This document shows, one piece after another, positions 25,534-34,673 of a DNA stretch of 64,000 nt. Every line of letters starts with the position of its first letter. The stretch's first letter is position 1. The DNA is from Desulfobotulus pelophilus. GTDB lineage: Bacteria > Desulfobacterota > Desulfobacteria > Desulfobacterales > ASO4-4. The notes under the pieces were generated by a model. It was not told the DNA's origin, searched no databases, and worked only from the letters and a program-made list of their open reading frames with translations. Position numbers and translations under genes: made by a program. The DNA is taken from contig NZ_JAPFPW010000005.1 in the NCBI RefSeq assembly GCF_026155325.1, positions 1 through 64,000 of the forward strand, read 5' to 3'.

Positions 25534-26151
25534 TCAGACTCCTTTTTTCCGGTCATGGACAAGGATATGAAGTCTTGGGCAGAAATGGTACCCGTACCGG
25601 GTACAGATCTCCCATAAAAGGGGCATACGCTGAAGCTGTTCCTCCCGGCTGGCTCCCAGGGCCATGAGCCATATTTTTTCCGGTGGCAGTCCGGAACGGT
25701 AAATTTCTCTGAGAACGATTTCCGGCTTATCGCCCATCAGGGGTTTGACGGCAAAGGCTTTACCCAGTACCGATGGGGGGGGCCACTGGCCGGGCTTGGG
25801 AGAAAGGACCACCTGGCCCTGCACGCCATCGGGTACACCAGCCCGACCGCTGCTTTCGTATTGGATTTCCATACCTTTTTGCAGGAGGGCGGCTTCCAGT
25901 TCCTTCAGGCCGCTTTCCCACTGCAGGAAGGGTTCACCTCCGGTAATCACAGCAAGGCCCGGGCCTCCGGAAGTCATCTGTTCCACCAGTTCTTCCACCG
26001 GTATGCTCTTTCCTTTTCCCAAGGCTTCGGGTGTATCACAGAAGGGACAGTGGGGTTGCACACAGCCGGAAAGGCGCAGAAAAACAGCCGGTCGTCCGGC
26101 GAAGGGGCCTTCTCCCTGTATAGAGCGGAAGAGTTCATGAATCTGCAGCAC
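25534..26151 (-). CDS. queE: 7-carboxy-7-deazaguanine synthase (radical SAM)
   Basis: QueE converts carboxy-tetrahydropterin to 7-carboxy-7-deazaguanine using a [4Fe-4S] cluster and SAM. The N-terminus HELFRSIQGEG is characteristic, followed by the cluster motif GCVQPHCPFCDT, which is CX4CX2C and not the usual CX3CX2C. VITGGEPFLQW is the SAM-binding GGEP motif. I prefer the GTG at 26151 (about 205 aa), which has GGGAGG at proper spacing and places SIQGEG near the start as in known QueE. ATG codons further upstream (to 26196) lie deep in queD. Overlaps queD by 17 bases. Confidence 0.9.
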   Translation of the reverse strand: MLQIHELFRSIQGEGPFAGRPAVFLRLSGCVQPHCPFCDTPEALGKGKSIPVEELVEQMTSGGPGLAVITGGEPFLQWESGLKELEAALLQKGMEIQYESSGRAGVPDGVQGQVVLSPKPGQWPPPSVLGKAFAVKPLMGDKPEIVLREIYRSGLPPEKIWLMALGASREEQLQRMPLLWEICTRYGYHFCPRLHILVHDRKKGV

Positions 26152-26551
26152 AGGGGTCCTCCCAGCTGGCCCAGGCATCCTGGGTTTCATAGACACAAAC
26201 CCGCAGGAGCCTGTAGTTAGGGCCCCTGAGATGGGGCTTGAGCCGGTGAAAAATGGCTGTAGCCATACTTTCAGCCGTGGGCAGTACCTCCTGGTATTCT
26301 TCCAGCTCGTTCAGACAGGCATGATCATAAAGGCGCAGGACGTGGAGGGTAACAATTTTTTTCAGGTCAGAAAAATTCAGCAGCCAGCCGTATTCGTTGG
26401 GTGTGCCGCAGAGGGTCACCCGCAGCCGGTAGCTGTGGCCGTGAATACGGGAACAGGGTCCGTAGATGGTGTGGTTCTCTTCGTCCGTCAGGTGGGCAAG
26501 GGCCAGACGGTGGGCCGCTTCAAAGCGGAACTCGCGGGTAATGGTAAGCAT
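26135..26551 (-). CDS. queD: 6-carboxy-5,6,7,8-tetrahydropterin synthase
   Basis: A 138-residue PTPS-family enzyme. Zinc-binding histidines appear in FEAAHRL and RIHGHSYRL; the acid/histidine pair is in LYDHACLNE, and PTAESMA is the family substrate-binding Glu region. The catalytic cysteine expected before HGH is in GPCSRIHGH. Makes carboxy-tetrahydropterin from dihydroneopterin triphosphate. Start at ATG 26551, preceded by AGAGGTGG; an upstream in-frame extension to 26608 lacks support. First gene of the queuosine-precursor operon. Confidence 0.93.
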   Translation of the reverse strand: MLTITREFRFEAAHRLALAHLTDEENHTIYGPCSRIHGHSYRLRVTLCGTPNEYGWLLNFSDLKKIVTLHVLRLYDHACLNELEEYQEVLPTAESMATAIFHRLKPHLRGPNYRLLRVCVYETQDAWASWEDPCAADS

Positions 26552-27041
26552 GGGGCCACCTCTTTCTTCCAGAGCAGGGGAGGGAGAATTTGTAAAGCGG
26601 GCTGCCACTCGTCCGCTGAAACCGGGTATTCATATAAGAAAAGAAATGAATTGGCAATGACCTTATGAGCAGGAAACACTATCCTTTACAGGATATCAAA
26701 AAAACAAAAAAAGAGAGGAAAGATCCACTCCATGAACCTCCCCATGGCGAAAGTCAGGGGCTTTACGGTGACTTGGGGTAAGTCCCCGGCCGCATTATAT
26801 AAAAATAAGGTACCACAGGGAGCACTGCCGGGAAAACAGTTTTTCTCCTGCTCCAACCCTGTGTTGGGCTTGTAAAATGTTCTGGCACTGTCGTCAGCCA
26901 GGCTGTTCAGGGTATGAACTGGTTGCAGAAATACCTTTTGGTTTGCTGGTACCTGCCGGCCTGTGTGTTCATGGGAACAAGGTTGGATCAGGAAACAGTC
27001 CGTGTCGTATGGTACGCGGTGGGAACCTGAAAAGAGCCGTC
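26552..27041. other. Intergenic region upstream of queD, 490 bp
   Basis: Lies between the UDP-sugar dehydrogenase stop and queD, both leftward. I looked for a preQ1 riboswitch (short H-type pseudoknot) before queD and did not find a convincing one. A hairpin pairs GGGGCTTTAC (~26757-26766) with GTAAGTCCCC (~26779-26788), and CCAACCCTGTGTTGG (~26855) forms a small stem. Open frames here have poor coding character. Confidence 0.45.
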
Positions 27042-28448
27042 TTATGATGCTTGGGCCGTACACTCCAGTATGTCTTGACCGGCGTCCATTCTCCCCCTTC
27101 CAATGCCTTTATAATCAAAGCCTTTTTTTGCCAGTTCCTCAGGGTCAAACTGATTCCGGCCATCAAAAATAACGGGTTGCTTCATCAGTCTTTTCATGGC
27201 GGCGAAATCCGGTTGGCGGAAGGGCTTCCATTCTGTAACGAGGAAAAGAGCATCCACACCCTGAAGGGCCGCGTACTGGTGCTCGGCCATAGCCATCCTG
27301 CCCGATGCCAGCCAGGAGGAGGGAAGTATGGCTTTGGCCGTATCCATGGCCACGGGATCATAGGCTACAAGGGAAGCACCGGCTTCCATGAGGCTTTGTA
27401 TCAGGCTCAGGGAGGGGGCTTCCCGCATGTCGTCCGTACCGGGCTTAAAGGCCAGTCCCCAGATAGCAAAATGCCTGCCCGAAAGATTGCCACCAAAGAA
27501 GGCAAGGGCTTTTTCAAAAAGCCGTTTTTTCTGGGTGAAATTCCGTTTTTCAACGGCTTTCAAAATGTCAGGAGTAATGCCCATGTCTTCGGCAGCACGG
27601 ATCAGGGCCTGAATGTCTTTTGGAAAACAGGAACCGCCATAGCCGCAGCCTGCATAGATGAAATCATAGCCTATACGGCTGTCCGCACCCATTCCCCTGC
27701 GCACCCTTTCCACATCCGCTCCCACGTTTTCACAGATGGAGGCCATTTCATTCATAAAGGATATTTTGGTTGCCAGCATGCAGTTGGCTGCATATTTGGT
27801 CATCTCCGCATCCCGCATACCCATGAAAATAATTTTATGGTGATTCCGGGAAAAAGGTGCGTAGAGGCGGGAGAGGATTTCCTGACTCTGTATTTCCGGA
27901 ATGGCTGCAGCCTTCTGTTGGCTCAGCCCTATGATGATGCGGTCCGGCCGCATGAAGTCTGCCACGGCATCGCCTTCCTTGAGAAATTCCGGATTACTGG
28001 CCACATCAAAAGTGATGGTTTTGTTCCGTGCGGCGAGTCCCATACGGATCTGCCGGATGATGGCATCACAGGTTCCTACGGGCGCCGTTGTTTTATTGAC
28101 AACAAGGACAGGAGCCTTCATGTGACGGGCGATATCATCAGCAACGGACATGACCTGTCGGATATCGGCGGCTCCATTGGTCCGGGGGGGCGTACCCACG
28201 GCAATGAAGCACAGGCAGGGAGAATTCATGGTCCCTGTAAGGTTTGTGGTGAAAAAAAGGTTTTTGGATGCCATGTTCCTCTGCATCATTTCCCCAAGGC
28301 CGGGTTCATAAATGGGAAGAAGTCCTTTTTCCAGAGCCTGAATTTTTTCAGGGTTTCTGTCCACGCAGGTGACCCTGTTCCCCATCTCAGCCAAGCAGAC
28401 ACCCGTGACCAGTCCCACATAACCTGTTCCGATTACAATGATATCCAT
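27042..28448 (-). CDS. ugd: UDP-glucose/UDP-sugar 6-dehydrogenase
   Basis: A 468-residue NAD-dependent sugar-nucleotide dehydrogenase: Rossmann MDIIVIGTGYVGLVTG, EPGLGEM, the VGTPP motif, FLKEGDAV, the central GADSRIGYDFIYAGCGYGGSCFPKD with the catalytic Cys, and a C-terminal NAD-domain half with WGLAFKPGTDDMREAPS. Oxidises UDP-glucose to UDP-glucuronate for polysaccharides or LPS. Start at ATG 28448, preceded by AAAGGA; the longer frame to 28490 is not needed. No sugar operon surrounds it. Confidence 0.92.
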   Translation of the reverse strand: MDIIVIGTGYVGLVTGVCLAEMGNRVTCVDRNPEKIQALEKGLLPIYEPGLGEMMQRNMASKNLFFTTNLTGTMNSPCLCFIAVGTPPRTNGAADIRQVMSVADDIARHMKAPVLVVNKTTAPVGTCDAIIRQIRMGLAARNKTITFDVASNPEFLKEGDAVADFMRPDRIIIGLSQQKAAAIPEIQSQEILSRLYAPFSRNHHKIIFMGMRDAEMTKYAANCMLATKISFMNEMASICENVGADVERVRRGMGADSRIGYDFIYAGCGYGGSCFPKDIQALIRAAEDMGITPDILKAVEKRNFTQKKRLFEKALAFFGGNLSGRHFAIWGLAFKPGTDDMREAPSLSLIQSLMEAGASLVAYDPVAMDTAKAILPSSWLASGRMAMAEHQYAALQGVDALFLVTEWKPFRQPDFAAMKRLMKQPVIFDGRNQFDPEELAKKGFDYKGIGRGRMDAGQDILECTAQAS

Positions 28449-28589
28449 GATGGTCCTTTCTCTGTGGCAATCGTTGATGGTTTCGTTCAAGGAATAAGCT
28501 GCGTGTATTCAGAAAAGATTGCAGAAAGGTTGCCTTTTTGTGCAGAGGAGCCTGGTGAGAAAAAAGCCGTCTTTTGGGTTCTTTTCTCA

Positions 28590-28898
28590 CAAGATCTGAA
28601 TAAATCCCCTGTATGCAGACCGTGCTTGCATCATCGAACGGTTGTTTGGGCCATCATGGAAAAGGCAGAAAACCATGGCAGGAAAGTGCTGCTTGCGGGA
28701 TTTGCGGACAGTCATGGTGACCATCGTTATAATCAGGAGTTGTCCCTGAAGCGGGCTGTGGTGGTGGCCGATGCCCTGAAGGCCAGAGGGGTGCATCGGG
28801 TAAGGGGCCTTGGAGTGGGGCAGGAGTTGCCCGTGGCATCCAACGAAAATCCTGAAGGAAGGGCCAGAAACCGACGTGTGGAAATCTGGGTGAGGTAG
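28590..28898 (+). pseudogene. Remnant of an OmpA-domain protein (C-terminal part only)
   Basis: The C-terminal ~80 residues (from MEKAENHGRKV at 28656) read as the second half of an OmpA-like peptidoglycan-binding domain: LLAGFADSHGDHRYNQELS, RAVVVADALKARGV, SNENPEGRARNRRVEIWV. This version resembles OmpA domains fused to phosphate-binding (PstS-like) proteins. The expected first strand (FDFDSxxL type) and any signal peptide are missing; the frame upstream runs antisense through ugd without coding sense. A strong terminator follows, suggesting a once complete gene truncated at its 5' end, possibly when the ugd end was joined here. Confidence 0.7.
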
Positions 28899-28936
28899 GG
28901 ATTCTTTACCGCCTGACTCTGTATTCAAACAGGACC

Positions 28937-28975
28937 GGCGCAGTGGAAAGAGACCATTTCCTGCGCCATTTTTTA
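28937..28975 (+). terminator. Rho-independent terminator
   Basis: GGCGCAG-TGGAAA pairs with TTTCC-TGCGCC around the loop GAGACCA, followed by ATTTTTTAT. The T tract follows on the plus strand, so it serves the OmpA-domain remnant; the leftward ABC ATPase gene ends at its edge. Confidence 0.85.
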
Positions 28976-29668
28976 TCCGGGTCTTGGCAGGGCCGTAGGT
29001 CCCGTAGCTGTGACCCCTTCAGGGGCGGCGGAAGGAATTCTCCGGGGAAGGGCATGCAGCGTGTCGGGGGCGGTGAGGGTGTAGAGAGTATCGGCGGTGT
29101 GAATCATTCCCTCCGCATCGTGGGTAACATGAATTAGGGTGGTCGTTTTTTGGGAAAGGGCACTTTCCATGTGGTGGCAGATTGAATCCCGTAAATTGGG
29201 GTCAAGGCCTGTAAAGGGTTCGTCAAGAAGAAGGAGATCCGGTTCAATGACCAGGGCTCTGGCAATGGAAACCCGCTGTTTCATGCCGCCGGAAAGCTGA
29301 TCGGGGTAATGCTGTTCAAATCCTGAAAGGCCCATTTTGGCAAGACATTCTCTCCCTGCTTCACTGGCATGATGTTGCCTCTCTCCCCTGGCAAGGAGTG
29401 GAAAAATTACGTTTTTGAGGGCCGTTTCCCATGGCAGGAGGCGGGGCTCCTGAAAAACATAGCCGATCTTGCGACTGTGGCGAATGATTCTGCCGGAGGT
29501 TGGCGTAATAAGGCCTGCAATGATTTTCAGGATGGTGGATTTCCCCGCACCACTGGGACCTGTAAGGGCCATACGCTGGCCTTCCGGAATGACCAGGTTG
29601 ATATGTTGTAATATCTCCCTGTTTTGGAAGGTCATGCACACATTGATGAGCTCCACGGCCGGGTTCAT
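28973..29668 (-). CDS. ABC transporter ATP-binding protein (Ssu/Tau/nitrate type)
   Basis: A 231-residue ATPase: Walker A GPSGAGKST, Q-loop FQEPRLLPW (typical of the SsuB/TauB/NrtD group), signature LSGGMKQR, Walker B LLLLDEPF and H-loop HVTHD. Energises uptake by the adjacent permease. Overlaps the permease by four bases. Last gene of the TonB receptor-methyltransferase-binding protein-permease-ATPase operon. The last ~30 residues are a low-complexity tail. Confidence 0.9.
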   Translation of the reverse strand: MNPAVELINVCMTFQNREILQHINLVIPEGQRMALTGPSGAGKSTILKIIAGLITPTSGRIIRHSRKIGYVFQEPRLLPWETALKNVIFPLLARGERQHHASEAGRECLAKMGLSGFEQHYPDQLSGGMKQRVSIARALVIEPDLLLLDEPFTGLDPNLRDSICHHMESALSQKTTTLIHVTHDAEGMIHTADTLYTLTAPDTLHALPRRIPSAAPEGVTATGPTALPRPG

Positions 29669-30432
29669 GCTTTTCTCCCCATGTATTTCTGCTTTAACGG
29701 TTTCAGCAGGAAAAACTCAATTCCTCCGACGATGGACATACTGATAAGGGCCAGGGCGTAAAGCTCGGGTGTGTCAAGGTTGGTACGGGAAATGGCCAGG
29801 CGGTGGCCGATGCCGTTGCTGGCTCCGAGTACCTCGGCCAGTACCACCACCCGGATTCCGTTTCCCACGGCAATAACCACAGCGGAAAAAAACGGACCGG
29901 CAAGGGTCATGACATAGATGTGGCGCAGTTTCATACTAAGGGGAAACCGATAAATTCCGGCCATTTCCAGAAGGGATTTGTCCACGGACGACATGGCCTG
30001 GGATACATTGATATACATTACAGGAGCAATGGTGCAGGCTGTGATGCTGATGACCATGAGATCTCCCATACCGAACCAGAGCATGAAGACCACAACGATG
30101 ACCACTCCGGGAATGGTCATCAGCATCCAGCGGAGGGGGTCGATCATCAGCCTCAGGGGTTCCGAAAAACCGGCTAGAAGGCCCAGAACTCCACCGGCAA
30201 GAACTCCGAACAGGAGGGCCAGGGCGATCCGTTTCAGACTTACGGCAAAGTGCCCGGAAATAAAGGATGGATCCGAGAGGAGCCTGCCTGCGGCAGAAAG
30301 GGTTTCCAGAGGTGAGGCTACCACAAGGCCGGAGTAATGGCGGGCGATGAGATACCAGGCAAAGACCAGAAGAAATATTCCTGAGAACCGGAAAAGGAGA
30401 TGCCCGGTGCGGCGTTGGCTCCATGCCTTCAT
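29665..30432 (-). CDS. ABC transporter permease (SsuC/TauC type)
   Basis: A 255-residue inner-membrane permease with about six helices and the binding-protein-dependent transport EAA loop region (MAGIYRFPLSMKLRHIYV). Residues near VVLAEVLGASNGIGHRLA match the SsuC/TauC group. Overlaps the upstream binding protein gene and the downstream ATPase by four bases each, so the three are tightly coupled. Confidence 0.88.
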   Translation of the reverse strand: MKAWSQRRTGHLLFRFSGIFLLVFAWYLIARHYSGLVVASPLETLSAAGRLLSDPSFISGHFAVSLKRIALALLFGVLAGGVLGLLAGFSEPLRLMIDPLRWMLMTIPGVVIVVVFMLWFGMGDLMVISITACTIAPVMYINVSQAMSSVDKSLLEMAGIYRFPLSMKLRHIYVMTLAGPFFSAVVIAVGNGIRVVVLAEVLGASNGIGHRLAISRTNLDTPELYALALISMSIVGGIEFFLLKPLKQKYMGRKA

Positions 30433-31448
30433 TGCGTCACCAGAAAAAAGTCTTCTCCGGGCAGAGGGCCTCCCATGGCCCGGGGAGCCTGTTCAGAGAG
30501 TTTATTCAGGAAAAAGAGGGTATCGGAAAAGGCCTCTTGGCCACGGGTTATACGGATATTCCCACCGGGCAGGCTGCCATTATCAGACTGAGCGGCCAGG
30601 GCGGGAAAGTTTTTTTGAGCCATGGCAAGGGCTCTTTCGGGGTGGTCTGCCATAAGGACAAGGCCTTTCTCGTACTCCAGAAGGATGCGATGGACCATGG
30701 CGGGGTTGGCAAGGGTATCTCCGATAACAGCAAAACCGCTGACATAGAGGGGTTTTCCCAGGAATTTCTGTTCCCAGAGTGTGCGCAGATCGAGGTGCTT
30801 GATCAGGGCAGGGACTCCTTTTGCGGCCATCTCCCCGGAGCGGACAAGGGCAAGGCTTGCGGCTGGTTCGGCCAGAAGGGCATGGTGACCTCTGCCGAGC
30901 AGCAGGAGGTTTACCGCTTCAAGGGCTCCACCGGTGTGGTGCCGGGTGAGTTCAGAAGATTGCGGCCCCATGAGAACGTTGAAGATCAGTTCGGGCATTT
31001 CCCGGTGGCCAAAGGGAAAAAGAATGGTGCCAGTGAGACTATTCAGGCCGGTATCTCCGGAATCTGCCGTGGATACAATCCAGAGGGATGTTTCAAAGAG
31101 AGCCGCCAGTCTGATACGGACACCCCGGTTGTAGAAAAGGGATGCCGATGCCGTGGTGATGATGGCACCCTCCACCTGTCCCCCTGCGATCATGGCCCGG
31201 ATCTGATCCGGGGAGTTCCATGGGATAAATCGAACGGTCATGGCCGGGTTGTCGAAGGTCATGCCGGACATCATGGCAAAGGGCAGACTTTCGGCTATGG
31301 GAGGGCCGGAAATTCGGAAGACCGGCCGATCGTCTGCCCATGTGCTGCCGGGCCATGGGACTGCCATCCATGGCAGAATCAGCAGCCAGAGCAGGCTCCG
31401 GCAATCAGTCATCCCGCTAAACCAGCGGGAGGGCAGGACCCAGGTCAT
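30429..31448 (-). CDS. ABC transporter periplasmic binding protein (NMT1/SsuA-like)
   Basis: A 339-residue secreted solute-binding protein. Signal peptide probably begins at MTDCRSLLWLLIL (12 residues into the frame) and ends near GSTWADDRP. The mature part has the alternating domain pattern of the nitrate/sulfonate/thiamine-precursor class (GGQVEGAIITTASA, HHALLAEPAAS, PERALAMAQKNFP). The ligand is unknown. The operon partner TonB receptor suggests a scarce, large or chelated solute. Confidence 0.85.
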   Translation of the reverse strand: MTWVLPSRWFSGMTDCRSLLWLLILPWMAVPWPGSTWADDRPVFRISGPPIAESLPFAMMSGMTFDNPAMTVRFIPWNSPDQIRAMIAGGQVEGAIITTASASLFYNRGVRIRLAALFETSLWIVSTADSGDTGLNSLTGTILFPFGHREMPELIFNVLMGPQSSELTRHHTGGALEAVNLLLLGRGHHALLAEPAASLALVRSGEMAAKGVPALIKHLDLRTLWEQKFLGKPLYVSGFAVIGDTLANPAMVHRILLEYEKGLVLMADHPERALAMAQKNFPALAAQSDNGSLPGGNIRITRGQEAFSDTLFFLNKLSEQAPRAMGGPLPGEDFFLVTQ

Positions 31449-31451
31449 GAT

Positions 31452-32486
31452 TTATCCTTTCTCTTTTCTTGCGATGGTCAGCTCCACCTCACCAACGGGC
31501 AGGACAAAGGGGGATGTTTCCACCGACTGAAACCCTGCGCGCCGGAGGTGGTTGGCAATCTCTTTCTGCCTGAATACATAGTTCTGGCCCTCAAGGGCGA
31601 GGGAGAGTCTGGAGAGCACAACATGCTCCGGAATCGTCCCCTCGGCGGAGGTACCTTCGTGAAGGCTGACAAAGACACCGCCATCGTTGAGGGCTGCATG
31701 GAGGCGCAGGAAGAAGGTGGAAAAGTCCTGAACGTAATAAAGGTTGTGGCTGGCCCAGATGATGTCATAACCTTTGCCGAAGTCCGTGGTATTATAATCC
31801 CCCTGGATATAAGAGATTCTTTTTTCCATGCCCTCTTTTTGTACTTCTTTTTCTGCCAGACGGATGATGCCCGGCAGGTCAAAGAGAACTCCTTTCATGC
31901 CCGGATGACGTTGGAGAATTTCCATGCACATGAGCCCGGGGCCGCATCCGATATCCATAATGGTTGAGGCCGTCCTGGATTCCGGAAGGGTATCAATAAT
32001 GTCTGCGGCAAGGGCGGCTATGCCAGCCCGCTGATAGGAAGCCAGGTGACGGACGGAGGCCTCCCATCTGCTTTCCTTACTGAGACAGTCTTCCTGTTTC
32101 ACCGGAGGAGGTCCTGTGCGGACCAGCTCTTCGATGCGGTGGATATTCCGGTGCTGCATGCGGGATAGATTCAGGACCAGACTCCCCAGATAGACGGGAC
32201 TTTCCTTACGAAGGAACGTGCTGGCAAATTCCGAATTGACATATCGACCATCCTGTTTTACCGCCAGACCTATACCTGCCATGCTGTCCAGAAAATGAAC
32301 CAGATTTTCAGGATGGATTTCTGTGTCCATGGCGGCGGCTATATCTTCCGGTGCGGAAGCCTGAGTGAGGATATCGGCCATACCTGTTTCAACAGCTGTT
32401 TGGAGGACGGCCATACGGACCGGTGCCTGAAGGGCTTCGAAAATGGAGGCCATGGGATTTTGAGACTTGTCTGCGAAGAAAGTCAT
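31452..32486 (-). CDS. SAM-dependent O-methyltransferase-like protein
   Basis: A 344-residue class I methyltransferase of the acetylserotonin/hydroxyneurosporene O-methyltransferase build: an N-terminal winged-helix dimerisation domain (~15-90) and a Rossmann domain with IMDIGCGPGLMCMEIL, GVLFDLPGI, and ISYIQGDY. Lies two bases after the TonB receptor stop (32488) and three before the binding protein gene. Its placement inside a transport operon is unusual; it may modify the imported compound or an own-made carrier. Substrate unknown. Confidence 0.88.
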   Translation of the reverse strand: MTFFADKSQNPMASIFEALQAPVRMAVLQTAVETGMADILTQASAPEDIAAAMDTEIHPENLVHFLDSMAGIGLAVKQDGRYVNSEFASTFLRKESPVYLGSLVLNLSRMQHRNIHRIEELVRTGPPPVKQEDCLSKESRWEASVRHLASYQRAGIAALAADIIDTLPESRTASTIMDIGCGPGLMCMEILQRHPGMKGVLFDLPGIIRLAEKEVQKEGMEKRISYIQGDYNTTDFGKGYDIIWASHNLYYVQDFSTFFLRLHAALNDGGVFVSLHEGTSAEGTIPEHVVLSRLSLALEGQNYVFRQKEIANHLRRAGFQSVETSPFVLPVGEVELTIARKEKG

Positions 32487-32487
32487 G

Positions 32488-34551
32488 TTACAGCCTCCAG
32501 CTGAGCGTCAGTCCAAAGGTGAGCGGTTCACCGTCTTCTACCATGGTGAAGCCCTGCATGTTTTTCACTTTTTTGGTGGCATATTTCTCATCAAGGAGAT
32601 TGTGGCAGTAAAAGGAGATATCCATGTGCGGCAGGGCGTAGCCCAGCTTGAGGTTGACGAGGGCATGGCTGTCATCCCTCAGGGTGTTGGCTGCATCAAA
32701 ATACTGTTTTCCCGCACCGGATACATCGGCGATTCCGTAAAACCCGTTGTTCATGTAGTAGCCGACACCCACATTCCAGGTGAATTCCGGTGCCCATGGC
32801 AGGGAGTTGCCGGAGTAATCAAAGGGAGTGCCATCGGTGGTTCCCTGCCAGGTATCGATTTCCGTGCTGGCCAGGCCGATGCTGGTGAAAACTTCGAGAT
32901 TGCCTAAGGGCAGCGCCGTGACGTCCAGCTCTATCCCCTTACTGTGGGCTTTGGCTGCATTGGAGAACCGCCACACACCGGGCCCACCCCCGGGGACTTC
33001 CTCTCTGATCTGTTTGTCGTCAATATCAATGTAAAAAACGGAGAGGTCGGCCTTGAGTCGTCGGTCAAAGAAGTTTGTTTTGATGCCTGCCTCGTAATTG
33101 ATGGTGTATTCGGGGTCGTAGCCGAAGGACTCCTGAGAGTTTGCCGAAAAATAGTTGTATCCTCCGGCAAGCCAGCCTCTGGCACAGGTGGCGTAGGCAG
33201 TCAGGTTATCGGCAAGGACGTAAGAGGCCGCAACCATGGGAAGCCACTCGGTGCTGGAAAGTTTTTCGTCGAAGGTGACGGGACCCAGATTGCTGGTGAA
33301 GGTCTGGGTGCCTGTGGCGGATGCGTATTCTCCCCTCAGGCCACCGGTGAGTTTCAACCGCTCCGTTATCTGGTAGGTAAGCTGGCCGAATACGGCGAAT
33401 CCCTCGTGTTTTGAATCTGTGACCCTGTTTTTGGCCATCAGGGGGGATACGTGGTTTAAGGCGATGGATGTATCGATGTCTTCGGTATACCCGAACAGAC
33501 CTATCAACCAGGAGTGATGAGTGTTTCCGCTGGATGCGGCGCGAAATTCCTGACTCCGGTTGTCCTGATCGATATGCATGTCGGTGGTTCCCAGTTTAAC
33601 GGGAGTACGGTCGAAATCGTGAAGAAAGTCTTTCGTAAAACGGCGGTTGCTGGTGATGGAGGTGAAAAGGGCCTGATCTCCCTGCCAGCTCATTTTCACC
33701 ACGCCCCCGGTTTCTTTCTCATCGGTCCGGTCTTTTTCATCGGACCGGACTTTGTGTCTGCCCGATGCGTAGGGGCCGTCTTCGAACCGAAGGGTGCTGA
33801 TGCCCCTGTCCCGGTAGGTGCCGTCAAGGATGGTCACAAGTTCAAATCGATCTCCAGCAGCCCACCGAAGGGTACCTCTGGCCGATGAAGATTCTTCGTC
33901 AGCCACATTGTCCTTGCCCGTCACTTCGTTGGTGATGAACCCATCACTTTTGCGTCCTGTGACCGAGAGCCCCAGGAAAAGGCTGTCCTCCATGACGGGC
34001 CCGCTCACGGAAGCATGGCCATTCCAGCTGGCATAGTTACCGGCGGACAGGCTGGCGGAAGCCCTGATTTCATCTCCCGGTTCTTCCAGAACAACGTTGA
34101 TGACTCCGGATTCGCTGTTGCGGCCATACAAAGTGCCCTGAGGACCGCGTAATACCTCCACGCGTTTTATGTCGGTGAGCAGCTGATTCTGCATAAAGGC
34201 CAGCGGGTAGGAGACATCATTGATGTACAGGCCCATGGGACTGAACAGAGACGTGTCTATGGTTGAGATACCCCGGGTGACAATGGCATCTCCTGAGTTT
34301 GCCTTTTTAAAATAGACGTTGGGGATAAAACGGGTCAGCCCGGAGATGTCTTTGATATCATGGTCCATAAGAAATTGACCGTCCTTGACACTGATACTGC
34401 CGGCAAACTCATCCAGTGAAGATTCCCTCTTACTTGCGGTGATGACCATGTCCTCCAGAACCCGTGCGGGTTCATTTCCGGCGAAAACCGGAGTATGGAG
34501 CAGCAGGAAAAGTGAGCATACTGCAAGGGCTGTATTCAATGTTAATTTCAC
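32488..34551 (-). CDS. TonB-dependent outer-membrane receptor
   Basis: An outer-membrane beta-barrel receptor. I prefer the GTG start at 34551 (AAAGGAAC spacing good; 687 aa) over the ATG at 34599, because VKLTLNTALAVCSLFLLLH then forms a normal signal peptide ending near VFAGNEP. A TonB-box-like EDMVITAS follows the signal, then the plug (RGISTIDTSL, RVEVLRGPQGTLYGRN), and a barrel ending in LTFGLTLSWRL with a C-terminal aromatic-rich strand. Plug wording is that of the siderophore/cobalamin/other group; substrate unknown. First gene of the uptake operon. Confidence 0.92.
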   Translation of the reverse strand: MKLTLNTALAVCSLFLLLHTPVFAGNEPARVLEDMVITASKRESSLDEFAGSISVKDGQFLMDHDIKDISGLTRFIPNVYFKKANSGDAIVTRGISTIDTSLFSPMGLYINDVSYPLAFMQNQLLTDIKRVEVLRGPQGTLYGRNSESGVINVVLEEPGDEIRASASLSAGNYASWNGHASVSGPVMEDSLFLGLSVTGRKSDGFITNEVTGKDNVADEESSSARGTLRWAAGDRFELVTILDGTYRDRGISTLRFEDGPYASGRHKVRSDEKDRTDEKETGGVVKMSWQGDQALFTSITSNRRFTKDFLHDFDRTPVKLGTTDMHIDQDNRSQEFRAASSGNTHHSWLIGLFGYTEDIDTSIALNHVSPLMAKNRVTDSKHEGFAVFGQLTYQITERLKLTGGLRGEYASATGTQTFTSNLGPVTFDEKLSSTEWLPMVAASYVLADNLTAYATCARGWLAGGYNYFSANSQESFGYDPEYTINYEAGIKTNFFDRRLKADLSVFYIDIDDKQIREEVPGGGPGVWRFSNAAKAHSKGIELDVTALPLGNLEVFTSIGLASTEIDTWQGTTDGTPFDYSGNSLPWAPEFTWNVGVGYYMNNGFYGIADVSGAGKQYFDAANTLRDDSHALVNLKLGYALPHMDISFYCHNLLDEKYATKKVKNMQGFTMVEDGEPLTFGLTLSWRL

Positions 34552-34673
34552 AGGCTGGGTTCCTTTTTCATGGGGGCTGTGTAAAAGCCATGCCCACAAT
34601 TGCCTCTGACCTCTGTTCCTGACGCTTGAGCAGTGATGCGGAAGAGTACGAAAAGGGGGAATCGGAGATTGTG

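Noticed and set aside
26552-26700. preQ1 riboswitch before queD
   Set aside because: No preQ1-I or -II consensus or pseudoknot pairing could be drawn; the region has only weak stems.
27051-28589. A 615-codon plus-strand open frame through the ugd region
   Set aside because: It is antisense to ugd, which has all catalytic motifs; only its last ~80 codons (OmpA domain) have coding character.
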